Below are positions 1-10,848 of a DNA stretch of 64,000 nt, one piece after another; within the stretch, counting starts at the first letter, position 1; each line of letters begins with the position of its first letter. Under the pieces are notes generated by a model. It searched no databases. It saw only the letters and a list, made by a program, of their open reading frames with translations, and was not told the DNA's origin. Origin of the DNA: Euleptes europaea (taxonomy: Eukaryota; Chordata; Lepidosauria; Squamata; Sphaerodactylidae). The stretch spans positions 2,949,001-3,013,000 of the forward strand of contig NC_079323.1 in the NCBI RefSeq assembly GCF_029931775.1, written 5' to 3'. A program made the translations under genes and the position numbers.

Positions 1-124
1 CTGAAGCCTTACTGAGAGGTGATTTTGTTAAGATCTTGCCATCTGTGCATGGTTTTCACACCTAACAACTTCCAGCTACAGCGTCTTGAACTCTGTACCG
101 TGAATTTGTAGGATACAGTAAAAC

Positions 125-435
125 TCAGAAAGCCCAGTGCCAGGAGGCAACCCCAGGGGGGAGGCCTCGGCCTCTGTCCCCTGTTGCTGGCCCTTCAGAG
201 GAACTGGTTGGCCACTGTGTGAGTCGAAATGGTGGACTAGATGGACTCACTGGTCTGATCCAGCAGGGCTCTTCTGAGGTTCTTCTCAGGGGAAGGCCCC
301 GGCCTCTCTGCACTGTTGTTGGCCCTTCAAAGGAACTGGTTGACCACTGTGTGAGATGGGATGCTGGACTGGATGGACCCTCATTGATCTGATCCAGTAG
401 GCCTCTTCTTATGTGCTTATGTTCTTACGCAGTGG
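125..435 (+). mobile_element. Two tandem CR1 3' ends
   Basis: Twice: TGTTG(C/T)TGGCCCTTCA, AACTGGTTG, GATGGACTC, TCTGATCCAGCAGGGC or its variant, then TTCTTATGT. Confidence 0.75.
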
Positions 436-906
436 TTGTGAAGATGGATTCAGTCTTGTCTGGACAAGTCCCTTCCCTGTTTTATCTGGGAAGGTGTAAT
501 CTCAACTTCAAAACAATTACTGGCAAAATTGTCAGATGGTAGCTTAGATACACCAGCAGGTGCAAAATGATCCCTCAAGAGACAATAATTTTTCATTGTA
601 ATCCATCATGGGCAAAAACTCAACATTAGGATGAATTATGACTGCAGGACTGGAAGCTGTTTCTTGGGTGAGGTACAGCTGCCTTCCATAATGCTTTTCA
701 GAACAGCAACTGAATGTTATCTCACTGGCATGAGGCTGGCACAGTCAACAAGTTTTAATAACTTCAGCAAGGAGGTAGAACATGGAAACAGCACAGAGAA
801 TGACACACAGGTGTGTGTGGAACCTGATACGGTTGTCATGTGAGAAGTGCAACATGGAGCATAGCAGATGCGCATGTGAACAGAGATGGAGAAAAGCAAG
901 AACTTC
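436..906. other. No recognised feature
   Basis: Intergenic sequence with no gene or repeat that I recognise. Confidence 0.5.
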
Positions 907-1126
907 TATGGTGGTGGAAAACGCTGTCAAGTCACAGCCTATTTATGGCAACCCCAAGCGGTTTTCAAGGCAAGTGACATTCAGAGGTAGTTTGCCGTTG
1001 CCTTCCTCTGTGTAGCGACCCTGGACTTTCTTGGTGGTCTCCCATCCAAATACTGACCAGGGCCACCCCTGCTTAGCTTCCAAAATCTGATGAGATCAAG
1101 CTAGCCTGGGCCACCAAGGTCAGGGC
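907..1126 (-). mobile_element. 5S-derived SINE
   Basis: GGTGGTCTCCCATCCAAATAC and CTGCTTAGCTTCC are the complement of the 5S head. Confidence 0.85.
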
Positions 1127-1420
1127 AAAAGAAGAAGAAGAAGAGTTGATTTTTATATGCCAACTTCTCTACCACTTAAGGAAGAATCAAACCGGCTTAC
1201 GATCACCTTCCCTTTCCCTCCCATGTGAGGTAGGTGGGCTGAGAGAGTGTGACTAGCCCAAGGTCATCCAGCAGGCTTCACGTGGAGGAGTGGGAAAACC
1301 ACCCCGGTTCACCAGATTAGCATCCGCCACTCACATGGAGGAGTGGGGAATCAAACCCGTTTCTCCAGATCAGACTCCAATGCTCCAAACTGCTGCTCTT
1401 AACCACTGCACCACACTGGC
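1127..1420 (-). mobile_element. tRNA-derived SINE, family B
   Basis: Family definition (sense): GTGTAGTGGTTAAGAG (box A), GGTTTGATTCCCCACTC (box B), CATGAAGCCAGCTGGGTGAC, CACCTACCTCACAGGGTG, tail AAGTGGTAGAGAAAGTC then CATATAAAAACCAA. Here in reverse. Confidence 0.85.
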
Positions 1421-1424
1421 AGTA

Positions 1425-1562
1425 CTTTTCATTTGCCATTGCCTTCCTCTGCGTTGCAACTCTGAACTTCCTTGATGGTCTCCCATCCGGATACTAACCG
1501 GGGCTGACCTTGCTTCTGAGATTGGTTGAGATCGGGCTAGACTGGGCCATCCAGGTCATGGC
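1425..1562 (-). mobile_element. 5S-derived SINE fragment
   Basis: TGATGGTCTCCCATCCGGATAC and GAGATCGGGCTAGACTGGGCC. Confidence 0.8.
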
Positions 1563-1574
1563 AGTACTTCTTTA

Positions 1575-1885
1575 CTCAATGAGTCATTACATTGTGGAAT
1601 TCATTACTGGAGGACATAATCATAGATGGTTTTTAAAGGGGATTAGACTGATTCCTAGAGGAAAAGTCCATAGATGGCTACTAGCCAAGGTGTCTGAAGG
1701 GAACCTTCACATTCAGAGGCAGAAGATCCCAGTGCCTGGAGGCAACATCACATCAGGGCCTTGGCCTCTGTGCCTTAGTTGTTGGCCCTCCAGGACAACA
1801 GACTCACCGTTGTGTGAAACAGGATGCTGGACTAGATGGGATAGTCTGATCCAACATGGTGTCTTGTGTGTTGTTGTGTTCTCAT
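1575..1885 (+). mobile_element. CR1 3' end
   Basis: TACTCAATGAGTCATTACATTG then CCAGTGCCTGGAGGC and TCTGATCCAACATGG. Confidence 0.7.
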
Positions 1886-1914
1886 CTGCAGAACCCTGCT
1901 CTATCAGCAACAAA

Positions 1915-2225
1915 GTAGTAGAAGAAGAAGAGTTGGATTTTGTTCTCCGATTTTCTCTACCTTTAAGGAGTCTCAAACCAGTTTATAATCAACTTCCCTT
2001 CCCCTCCCCAAAACAGGCACCTTATGAAGTAGGTGGGGCTGAGAGAGTTCGGAGAGAACTGTGACTGGCCCAAGGTCACCCAGCAGGCTTCATGTGTAGG
2101 AGTGGGGAAACCAACCCCGTTCTCCAGATTAGAGTCCGCCGCTCATGTGGAGGAGTGGGGAATCAAACCCGGTTCTCCAGATTAGAGTCCACCACTCTTA
2201 ACCACTACACCAATCTGGCTCTCTA
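1915..2225 (-). mobile_element. tRNA-derived SINE, family B
   Basis: GTGACTGGCCCAAGGTCACC through CTTAACCACTACACC, reverse. Confidence 0.85.
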
Positions 2226-3229
2226 AAAAGGAGGCATTCCCTCCCACCTTTCATTTTCTTCCAGATTGGTGCCTGACAGACTGCTTTTGCAAGTACATGT
2301 ATCAAAAGTAATTAGCAGTTTTTAAGAAATTCTGCTGACTGGTTAAATCTGGGACACATTTTTAATCCATTTCTTGTACTGATTATGTAACCAATTATGT
2401 GGCTAAAAGCTGCAGCTCTCCAGAATGATTATCTGAGACTGTGTAATATTGAGGATAATCATCAAAGGCGCCATGTCAATAATAGATAATAATAGATAAT
2501 AATTTGTTTTCCTGTAATCACTGGTTACAATGTGGTGTTCTGCCAGCTGAGACCAACTGAGATGTTCTGTGTTTCAGAGAAGCTGATATCACCCTGTGGC
2601 GTCAGAGAGTTTGCTGATACCCAGCAGGTCTGCTCTAGCAAGAACATAAAAACATTAAAACAAAAACAAAAACTTTGATGTGCAAAGGAGGAATGTGGCA
2701 GGCGCACAACTCCCCCTCTGGCAAACCCGCAGGGGACGCAGGCTGCCTTTTCAGCTCCACCCAGTCTTCTCTGCACACAAAAATTATAATAATCAATCAC
2801 ATATCGCAAACCCAAAATACACAAATCAAACAACTATTCCTCTCTGGGTCAGGCCGTCTTTGGTTTCCATTCCACCACACCTTTGTGCCTAAAGAAAACA
2901 AGAGTCACAACTTCGGGCTCAGGAACCATTGTGTATTTATTGTACAGAGTTACAAATAGTAAGGAATCCATAATTTACCTCTACGAAAGCTGTGTTAATA
3001 ATAAAAAAGAATACAGAAAAAATATTACTTCTCTTTATGGCCAGGATTTCAACTGATATAAAAATAATTGTGATAAAGGGCAGCCTTACCTTACTGTGCG
3101 ATGGATGGGTGTGTGTGTGAATAACTCCCATTGTTCCAAAATTTTGATTTAGAAGACTAATAGATAAGTTTTATCCAGTTACAAAAATCAAGACACATAT
3201 CAAATGTGGAAGGAACATAATCAAAAGAA
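2226..3229. other. No recognised feature
   Basis: AT-rich intergenic sequence; open frames here are short and unsupported. No match to POLD3, the expected left neighbour. Confidence 0.5.
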
Positions 3230-3297
3230 CTTCATTTAAACACAGGCAATCTATTCTGTCAAAAGCCTTTTTGGTATCGACAGAGTAGAAGAGGGCA
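3230..3297 (-). mobile_element. L1 reverse-transcriptase fragment
   Basis: The minus strand encodes ALFYSVDTKKAFDRID, the RT motif with its catalytic-region Asp. Confidence 0.75.
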
Positions 3298-3595
3298 GGA
3301 CTATATTGCTAAAGGATTGCTAAAGGAAGATGGGGAGATGGCAGAGAAGCTCAATTACTTCTTTGCATCTGTGTTCACTGTGGAAAGTGTGCAGTAATTA
3401 CCCACGCCAGAGGCACTATTTTCAGGAAGGGAGTCTGAAGAACTGAATCAAACTGAGGTGGCAAGAGATGAAGTTCTAGACCTACTGGGGAAATTAAAAG
3501 CCAATGGGTCTCCGAGTCCTGACAGCATGCACCCAAGAGTACTCAGGGAATTCAAGTGTGAGATTGTTGATCTACTAACCCATGTATGTTACAGG

Positions 3596-3885
3596 TAAAG
3601 GTAGTCCCCTGTGCAAGCACCAGGTCATTTCTGACTCATGATATCACATCATGATGTTTACTAGGCAGACTATGTTTACAGGGTGGTTTGCCATTGCCTT
3701 CCCCAGTCATCTGCACTTTACCTCCAGCAAGCTGGGTACTCATTTGAACAACCTCGGAAGGATGGAAGGCTGAGTCAACCTTGAGCTGGCTACCAAAACC
3801 TGACTTCCCTCGGGATTGAACTCACGTTGTCAGCAGAGCTTGGACTGCACTACTGCAGCTTACCACTCTGCACCACAGGGCTCAC
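3596..3885 (-). mobile_element. tRNA-derived SINE, family C
   Basis: Family definition (sense): GGCGCAGAGTGGTAAGCTGC (box A), CTGAGTTCGATCCC (box B), CAGCTTGCTGGGGGTAAAGG, CACCCCATGGGTCAGGAATG, tail TTGCACAGGGGACCTTTACC. Here in reverse. Confidence 0.85.
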
Positions 3886-4199
3886 TATAACCCATATATT
3901 AACTTATAACTAAAATCAGACACTGTACTAGAAGACTGGAGAGTAGCAAGTGATACACTTATTTTAAAACAAGGGTCCAGACGGGAATGCAAAATTTACA
4001 GGCCAGCTGCCTAATGTCTGCCCCAGGAAAATTAGAATAAACTGCAATAAAACATAGAATTATTAGACACACAGAGGAACAAAGCCTGCTGAGGAAAAAT
4101 TGGCATGGCTTCTGCATAGGGAAGTCCTGCCTCACCAACCTTTTGAAGTTCCTTGAGAAAGTGAACAAACATGTAGACAGTGGTGATATGGTAGACATT

Positions 4200-4810
4200 G
4201 GTCGTTTATGCATGGGTACTTTAACTCACATTCGCCCCCTGTCTGTCTCGGTTGTTCCTTGGAGTTATGCATGAGTTTTCCATCCATTAGAGATGACCTC
4301 ACTGCCAGCCCTCACAAATCCCAGGATTTCCCGTCCCTCTGTTAACTTGATTCTTCCCTCTCCCCTAAGCTCAGCCCGGGTGACATCCCTGTGCATAAGG
4401 TAAAGCGTGGGACACCCAAGCATGGTTTCTATCACAGAACGCATGCAGCAAATTACAAAGCAGTGTGTAAAGAGGCGGGTATTCAAATGCTTCCTGCTTC
4501 CTGGGAGCTCTTTCTGAGCAGAAGAAAGGCTTTTTAAAACCAAGGCTTGAATTTCTCCCCCCCCCCCCTTTCAGATTGCTCCAGTTTTTGTTTTTACTTC
4601 TTAAAAGGCTTTTTATGAAGCAGTTGGGTTTTGGGGGGAGGGAATTTTCTCTCTCAGTAAGCTCTACAAAGTAACCATTTACAAAGCAGCATTTGTGGGG
4701 GGTGGGGACTTGATTCGAGCTTGGAGACTGCTGGTGCATAAACTCCCAACAGGAAAGTGTGGATCCAGCGAGTAACAAACTTCACGTAAAACTCCCATGC
4801 ATAAATGACC
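4200..4810. mobile_element. Non-autonomous DNA element, GGTC(G/A)TTTATGCA ends
   Basis: Starts GGTCGTTTATGCATGGG and ends GTGCATAAATGACC, an imperfect terminal inverted repeat. Homologous along its length to 16225-16810. Inserted into a CR1 body whose sequence continues on both sides. ATT flanks each end, but the TSD is uncertain. Confidence 0.8.
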
Positions 4811-5944
4811 ATTATATACTTTAAAAGGCTTTTAACAAGGTATTTCACCAAAGACTCTTGAGTAAGCTAAGCAGCCATGGAATGGGTCACCGATTAAAAA
4901 TGGGTTAAATGAGAGGAAACAAGGAGTAGGAATAAACTGACAGTTTTCACAATGGATGGAAGTAAGAAGTGGGGTCCCACAAGGATGGGTATCAGGGCAG
5001 GTGATATTTAATTGGTCCATTAATGATCTGGAAATAGAGGTGAGCAGTGTGGTGGCCAGGTTTGCAGATGACATAAAATTATTCAGAATGGTGAAAGCCA
5101 TGGATCTGTGAAGAGCTCCTGGAGGATCTCCACAAATTGGGTGAATGGGCAACAATGGGGTAGATGAAGCTCGATGTTGGTAAGTGTAAGTTGATGCACA
5201 TTTGGGGCAAAAAAAATTCCAGCTTCAAATGTAGTCTAATGGGGTTGGAACATGCTGAGAAGGAAACAGATCTTGGGGACGTAGTGGATAGCTCAGTGAA
5301 AGAGTCAACCCAGTATGTCACAGCAGTGAAAAAGGCCTCATTTGGAAAACTGTTTGCAGTTCTGGCCCCCATACCTGAAAAAGGACACTGCAGAGCTGGA
5401 AAAATAAAAGGGCAACCAAGATAGTTAAGGGGTTGGATCACGAGTCTGGGACTTTTCCGTTTTGAGGAGATGACTAAGGGGAGGGGGACATGATAGAGGT
5501 TTATAAAGCTACACACAGAATACAGAGAGTGAACAGAGAGGACTTTGTCTCCCTCTCTCCAAATAGTGAACTCGAGGGCATCCATTGAAGCTGATGGGCA
5601 GTAGATTCGGGATGAACAAAAATAAATACTTCTTTACACAATGAGTGATTAAAATGTGGAATTCGCTGCCAGATGTAGTGATGGTCACAGGCATAGACAC
5701 ATTTAAAACGGAATTAGACAGATTGACGGGATAGGTCTATCAGTGGCTACTAGCCACAGTGACTAAAAGGAACCTCCACAGTCAGAGGCAGTCAACCTCT
5801 GGATCCCATTGCAAGGAGACAACATCAGGGGAAGGCCTTGGCCTCTGTGCCTTGCTGTTGGCCCCTCCAGAGGAACCACTTTGTGAGATGGGATGTTGGA
5901 CTGGATGGACCATTAGTCTGATCCAGCGGGGCTCTTTTTAGGAT

Positions 5945-6085
5945 TTTATGAAGGCTTCAGCCTCTATGCCCTGTTGTTGGCCCTCCGGAGGAACTGGTTG
6001 ACCACTGTGTGAGGCAGGATGCTGGACTGGATGGACCCTCACTGGTCTGATCCATCAGGGCCCTTCTGAGGTTCTTATGCCTGTT
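5945..6085 (+). mobile_element. CR1 3' end
   Basis: CCCTGTTGTTGGCCCTCCGG to TCTGATCCATCAGGGCCC. Confidence 0.75.
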
Positions 6086-6089
6086 GTGT

Positions 6090-6640
6090 AAAAAACCAGT
6101 TTGATCTAAGTCTATATAGCTAACACCAAATTCAACCATTTTGCCAGTGTAGCTGTGAAGATCTTGTAGTCTACATGTAACGATGAGATCAGGTGATAAG
6201 GTGATACCTTCAAAGTGTCTCTCCCATCTTTACCGATTCAAATTATATTGGCATCTCCACAAGAGTTTGTGGCAGCCTTTGATACCTTTTGCATATAATT
6301 TTTCTAATTATGATACCAATTCTTCCAAGTAGATCTTATAAAGCTCATTAGTGCGTCTGTCTGGCCCGGGAGTTTTACCACTTTTCATGTCCTTAATTGT
6401 CTCCCTTGTTTCTATTCTAGATATTGGGAGCATTCAATAGATCTCTTTGTTCTGCAGAGGTCTTCAGAATGGGTATGGAATCTGAGAATTTCTTAATTAG
6501 TTCTACCTTAGAACTTTCTGCTGTATATAATTTTAAGAAACTTCTTAAATTCATTTGCTACTTGAGTCAGAGCATGCAAAATTATTCCAGCTTTATTTTT
6601 CAGTTTGATACTGTTACATCTCTGCTCTCTCTCTGTTTCA
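6090..6640 (-). mobile_element. L1 ORF2 fragment
   Basis: The minus strand encodes MKSGKTPGPDRRTNELYK, the conserved start of the L1 RT domain; broken by stops. Confidence 0.75.
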
Positions 6641-6641
6641 C

Positions 6642-7485
6642 AGAATCATAGAATTGGAAGTAACCACCAGGGTCATCTAGTCCAACCCCTTGCACAACAC
6701 AGGAAATTCACAACTACCTCCCTCACACACCCCCAGTGACCCCTACTCCATGCCCAGAAGATGGCCAAGGTGCCCTCCCTCTCATCATCTGCCTAAGGTC
6801 ATAGAATCAGCATTGCTGACAGATGGCCATCTAGCCTCTGCTTCAAAACCTCCAGGGAAGGAGCACTTACCACCTCTCGAGGAAGCCTGTTTCACTGAGG
6901 AACCGCTGTAACTGTCAGAAAGTTCTTCCTAATGTCTAGATGGAAACTCTTTTGATTTAATTTCAACCCATTGGTTCTGGTCCGACCTTCTGGGGCAACA
7001 GAAAACAACTCGGCACCATCCTCCGTATGACAGCCCTTCAAGTACCGTACTTGAAGATGGTTATCATATCCCCTCTCAGTCCTCTCCTCTTCAGGCTAAA
7101 CATACCCAACTCTGTCAACCATTCCTCATAGGACTTGGTCTCCAGACCCCTCACCATCTTTGTTGCCCTCCTCTGGACCCGTTCCAGCTTGTCTATATCT
7201 TTCTTAAATTGCGGTGCCCAAAACTGAACACAGTACTTGAGGTGAGGTCTAACTAGAGCAGAGTAGAGCAATACCATCACTTCGCATGATCTGGACACTA
7301 TACTTCTGTTGATACAGCCCAAGATCGCATTTGCCTTTTTATCTACCGCATCACACGACTGACTCATGTTCAGTGTTTGGTCTACTAAGACCCCAAGATC
7401 CTTTTCGCACACACTACTGCTGAGACAAGTCTTCCCCATCCTATAATTATGCATTTGATTTTTCTTTCTCAAATTGGAGCGCTGT
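6642..7485 (-). mobile_element. CR1 LINE, ORF2 C-terminus and 3' end
   Basis: The minus frame has KDLGVLVDQTLNMSQSCD, LYSALVRPHLKYCVQFWAPQ and ERVQRRATKMVRGLE, which are signature CR1 strings. The 3' end AATCATAGAATTGGAAG is at 6642. Confidence 0.92.
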
Positions 7486-7600
7486 GTCAGATCAGGGCCT
7501 GGGTAATCTGCCTCAAGGGGAAATGCATTCCAAAGATGAGGCACCATCCCTGAAAAGGCCCTGTCTCTGGTCGTCACCTGTCTCACCTTGGCATAGGGAT
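7486..7600 (-). mobile_element. LINE 3' fragment (L2-like)
   Basis: The minus frame reads VRQVTTRDRAFSGMVPHLWN, AFPLEADYPG; similar in style to 61400-61600. Confidence 0.55.
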
Positions 7601-8003
7601 GCCAGCTGGGGGCTGGCATCCAGCAGGAAACTTGAGGGCAGGAACATGAGGGTACTATAATGTCAATGGTGTGGCGACATTTCCGGGGTGAACCTGCAAG
7701 TAACATCATGCCACTCTTGGATTCAGCGGAAACTCTGTGGTAAAACAATAGAGTTCCTGCTGAATTCCAGAGCTGCGTGACATCATTTTCCAGGGTTGCC
7801 CTGGAAATGGCATCATGCCATCAACGCAACAACATTTCCCCCCTTCATTTTCTTCACTGACAGTCTAGGAAGCAGCAGCAGAGGTTGCGGGGTGGCCGTG
7901 GAAGACCTAGCGAGCTAAATTTGGCAGGTGGGGCATGGAGGACAGCCCTTTAAAAAAAGGATTTAACAGGCAGGCTCGATAGCAGGGGAGGAAGCAGTCC
8001 TGG
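7601..8003. other. No recognised feature
   Basis: Intergenic; nothing identified. Confidence 0.5.
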
Positions 8004-8011
8004 CCCCAAAG

Positions 8012-8217
8012 TAGGGTTGCCAACCTCCAGGTAGTAGCTGGAGATCTGCTATTACAACTGATCTCCAGCCGATAGAGATCAGTTCACCTGGAGAAAATGG
8101 CCACTTTGGCAATTGGACTCTATGGCATTGAAGTCCCTCCCCTCCCCAAACCCCGCTCTCCTCAGGCTCTGCCCCAAAAACCTCCCACCAGTGGCGAAGA
8201 GGGACCTGGCAACCCTA
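8012..8217 (+). mobile_element. TAGGG hAT-type MITE, copy with exact TSD
   Basis: Family definition. About 200 bp, starts TAGGGTTGCCAACCTCCAGG, interior with GAGATCTCCTGCTATTACAA, GAGAAAATGGCCGCTTTGG, ACTCTATGGCATT and CCCTCCCCTCCCCAAACCC, ends GGCAACCCTA. The ends form a short TAGGGTTGCC inverted repeat. This copy is flanked by an exact CCCCAAAG duplication (8004-8011 and 8218-8225). An 8-bp TSD and a YAGGG terminus are the marks of hAT transposons. Confidence 0.9.
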
Positions 8218-8271
8218 CCCCAAAGCCACTTAAGGCCTTAAAGGTAAGAACCACCACTTTGTACAGCATTA

Positions 8272-8479
8272 TAGGGTTGCCAGGTCCTTCTTCGCCACCA
8301 GTGGGAAGTTTTGGGGTGGAGCCTGAGTAGGGTGGGGTTTGGAGAGGGGAGGGACTCAATGCCATAGAATCCAATTGCCAAAGCGACCATTTTCTTCAGG
8401 GGAACTGATCTTTATCAGCTGGAGAGATCAGTTGTAATAGCAGGAGATATCAGCTAGTTCCTTGAGGTTGGCAACCCTA
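8272..8479 (-). mobile_element. TAGGG hAT-MITE
   Basis: Opposite orientation to the copy 55 bp to the left. TSD CAGCATTA (8264-8271) / CAGCATAA (8480-8487), one mismatch. Confidence 0.9.
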
Positions 8480-8487
8480 CAGCATAA

Positions 8488-9050
8488 ACATACAGCAAAT
8501 ATTTTGAAACTAGGCCAAAAATCTATTTAGGGCAGAAAATCTATTCAGTGACATGTGATATGGGGAAATTTTCCTTTTCGGACCCCTCCAGCGGTAACCC
8601 TGAAAACATTCCTGGATTATGTTATCCTTGAAATGATCCGAGAACAAACTGCCTAACCTACTTCCCAGAGTTGTTGCGGAGATTAAGTGGGACGTGTTCC
8701 CTGCCTTATATACACTGCCTGGAGCAGCTTGGAAAACGGATGGGATCAAGATGTGATTAATTAACACATTAAAAAAAACTGGCTTCAGCAATGAGTTGGA
8801 TCCAATCTGTTGGATAGAGATCTGCATCTCCAAACAACAACCTTGATTAAACCAGGGATAAATCATTATATCAGCGCGTGAATCTCTGTAGCCTGTGGGT
8901 GTGAATGCAGGTGCGACGGGCTACCGATCTTCCTTTTGTAAAAAAGTGGTTTTGATTTCCCTGTTTAGGAGACTCATCCCCTCGTGTGAGTCCTGGTACA
9001 GAGGATATGGAGAGGACATAAAAAGAGCTATGCTGGATTAGACCAAAGGC
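8488..9050. other. No recognised feature
   Basis: Intergenic; nothing identified apart from a short CR1-like scrap near 9020. Confidence 0.5.
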
Positions 9051-9072
9051 TAGGGTTGCCAACCTCCAGATG

Positions 9073-10026
9073 GTACGTATACAGAAAAAAAGACCACTAT
9101 GCAACTGAATGGGACAAATTATATAATTTCAAAAAGGCGGTTTATAATTCCACACAGACTTATAATATTCAAAATACTTATGTCCAAATAATGCACACTA
9201 TACAAATCCTCATATAGACTTATAATATTCAAAATACATATGTCCAAACAATACAAACTATACAACAAATCCAAAGAGTTTCCGTCTAGACATTAGGAAG
9301 AATTTCCTAACAGCTAGAGCGGTTTCTCAGTGGAACAGGCTTCCTCATAAGAACATAAGATCATCAGAAAGGCCCCATGCTGGATCAGACCCAGGCCCAT
9401 CAAGTCCAGCAGTCTGTTCACACAGTGGCCAACCAGGTGCCTTTAGGAAGCCACAAACAAGACGACTGCAGCAGCACCATCCTGCCTGGGTTCCACCGCA
9501 CCCAAAATAATAGGCATGCTCCTCTGATACTAGAGAGAATAGGTATGCAGCATGACCAGTATCCAGTCTAACTAATAACCATGAATACCCCTCTCCTCCA
9601 TGAATATGTCCACTCCCCTCTTAAAGCCCTCCAAGCTGGCAGCCATCACCACATCCTGGGGCAGGGAGGTGGTGGGCTCTCCTTCCCTGGAGGTTTTCAA
9701 GCAGAGGCTAGATGGCCATCTGTCAGCAATGCTGGTTCTATGACCTTAGGCAGAGCATGAGAGGGAGGGCACCTTGGCCATCTTCTGGGCATGGAGTAAG
9801 GGTCACTGGGGGTGTGGGGGGGAGGTAGTTTGGAATTTCCTGCATTGTGCAGGGGGTTGGACTAGATGACCCTGGTGGTCCCTTCCAACTCCATGATTCT
9901 ATGAACAAGGTTTCGCGATTTTATCCTTGTTTTGCATCAGCTTCATCAGAAGTCTGTTGCTTTTTTATCTTGCTATTTACAGGAGAATCTTCACCGCTTC
10001 TTTTAGTCTCTCTGATTCTAATTCTG
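9073..10026. mobile_element. Penelope-like/foldback insertion in MITE, itself invaded by CR1
   Basis: Left part 9073-9290 is A-rich with a direct duplication of ACTTATAATATTCAAAATAC near 9170 and 9230. The right part 9905-10026 on the minus strand has CTGATGA (9949-9943) and GCGAAA (9916-9911) boxes like a hammerhead core, and ends TCTGTTGCT. Between them are two nested CR1 3' ends (9290-9905). Confidence 0.5.
9290..9905 (+). mobile_element. CR1 LINE 3' end, split by a second CR1 3' end
   Basis: The outer piece starts TTCCGTCTAGACATTAGGAA and resumes near 9665 with CTGGAGGTTTTCAAGCAGAG, ending AACTCCATGATTCTATGA, the typical CR1 terminus. The inner piece, 9348-9665, is CR1-type text with GGCCAACCAGGTGCCT and CATCACCACATCCTGG on the opposite strand. 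Confidence 0.8.
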
Positions 10027-10271
10027 TTGCTACCACCAGGTGGTAGCTGGAGATCTCCTGGGATTATAACTGATCTCCAAGTGACAAAGTTCAATTCGCC
10101 TGTAGAAAATGCCTACTTCGGAGGGTGGACTCTATGGCATTGTACCCTGCAGATGTTCCTCCCCTCCCCAAATCCCATCCTCCCCAGGCTTTACCCCCAA
10201 ATCTCCAGGTGTTTCCCAACGAGGAGCCGGCAACCCTACCAAAGGCCCATCTAGTCCAGCATTCTGTTTGC

Positions 10272-10487
10272 CCTGGAGTTGCCAGCTCCATGTTGGAAAA
10301 TACCTGGAGATTTTGAGGGTGGAGCCTGTGGAGGACGGGGTTTGGAGAGGGGAGGGACTTCAATATAATGCCATAGAGTCCACCTTCCAAAGCGGCCATT
10401 TTCTCCAAGGGAACTTATCTCTGTCACCTGGAGATCAGTTGTAATAGTGGGGGATCTCCAGCCACTACTTGGAGGTTGGCAACCCTA
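10272..10487 (-). mobile_element. TAGGG hAT-MITE
   Basis: Near full length, ends TTGGCAACCCTA; TSD not resolved. It lies 280 bp beyond the CHRDL2 stop, so it probably sits in or next to the 3' UTR. Confidence 0.85.
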
Positions 10488-10768
10488 ATGATAGATGTTT
10501 ATATAATTATGAAGGGGACAGAGAGAGTAGATAGAATTTTTTTTCTCCCTCTGTCAACCCTAACCATCTGGGAGAATTAGAACTGGGGCACCAAGCGGCC
10601 AGGTTATTCTCAGGGGTGTGGGTGGTTTGGGGGTGTTTTCCCAAAGCTGTCTGTGGATTGTGTGTCCTTTCACTGCTATGAGCGGCGACTGAATAAAGCA
10701 ACTCGGTCATATATATTAATATAATATACACTGTCTCACACTGTCTCTTTCTCTCTTTTCCCCTCTTC
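10488..10768 (-). other. Probable CHRDL2 3' UTR region
   Basis: Follows the CHRDL2 stop. The plus strand also has AATAAA at 10692-10697 within an AT-rich stretch, which could serve a convergent transcript; no plus-strand coding exon was found nearby. Confidence 0.4.
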
Positions 10769-10848
10769 TTATAAGTTCCTCATTTCTTTGTCAGGACCCT
10801 CTGAGAGCTTCACTTCCGGCCCCTGCACCAGAAACGCGTTCCAATAAG
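10769..10848 (-). CDS. CHRDL2: CHRDL2 exon 11: terminal coding exon and stop
   Basis: After TTCTTCTTCTAG the exon reads [14 protein letters not shown]...RNL and stops with TAA at 10771-10769. Human ends YWTVFLAQTPELKV...KTL at the same length, so this short exon is convincing despite lying 3.8 kb beyond exon 10. No canonical AATAAA lies on the minus strand just downstream; a TATAAA variant is at 10503-10498. Confidence 0.92.

Larger units (their letters stand above)
3298..5945 (+). mobile_element. CR1 LINE body with two later insertions
   Basis: RT-domain text (KLNYFFASVFTVE-like at 3345, GVPQGWVSGQ- and FADDIKLF-like text near 4970-5080) continues across a SINE at 3596-3885 and a DNA element at 4200-4810, ending in the GATGGACCATTAGTCTGATC tail. 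Multiple stops; dead. Confidence 0.85.
9051..10238 (+). mobile_element. TAGGG hAT-MITE interrupted by a ~0.95-kb insertion
   Basis: The left stub 9051-9072 ends in AACCTCCAGATGGTA. The body resumes at about 10027 with CCACCAGGTGGTAG and ends CAACCCTA at 10238. The two flanks of the break overlap, consistent with a target duplication. Confidence 0.65.

Noticed and set aside
1-10700. POLD3 terminal exon on the plus strand, expected by synteny
   Set aside because: I looked for the conserved GFFQRK-type end and found nothing; it is probably left of the window.
10540-10745. Possible LTR-like fragment (AATAAA at 10692, AT-rich end)
   Set aside because: No paired repeat, TSD or internal sequence; no retroviral or LTR-element coding was recognised anywhere in the window.
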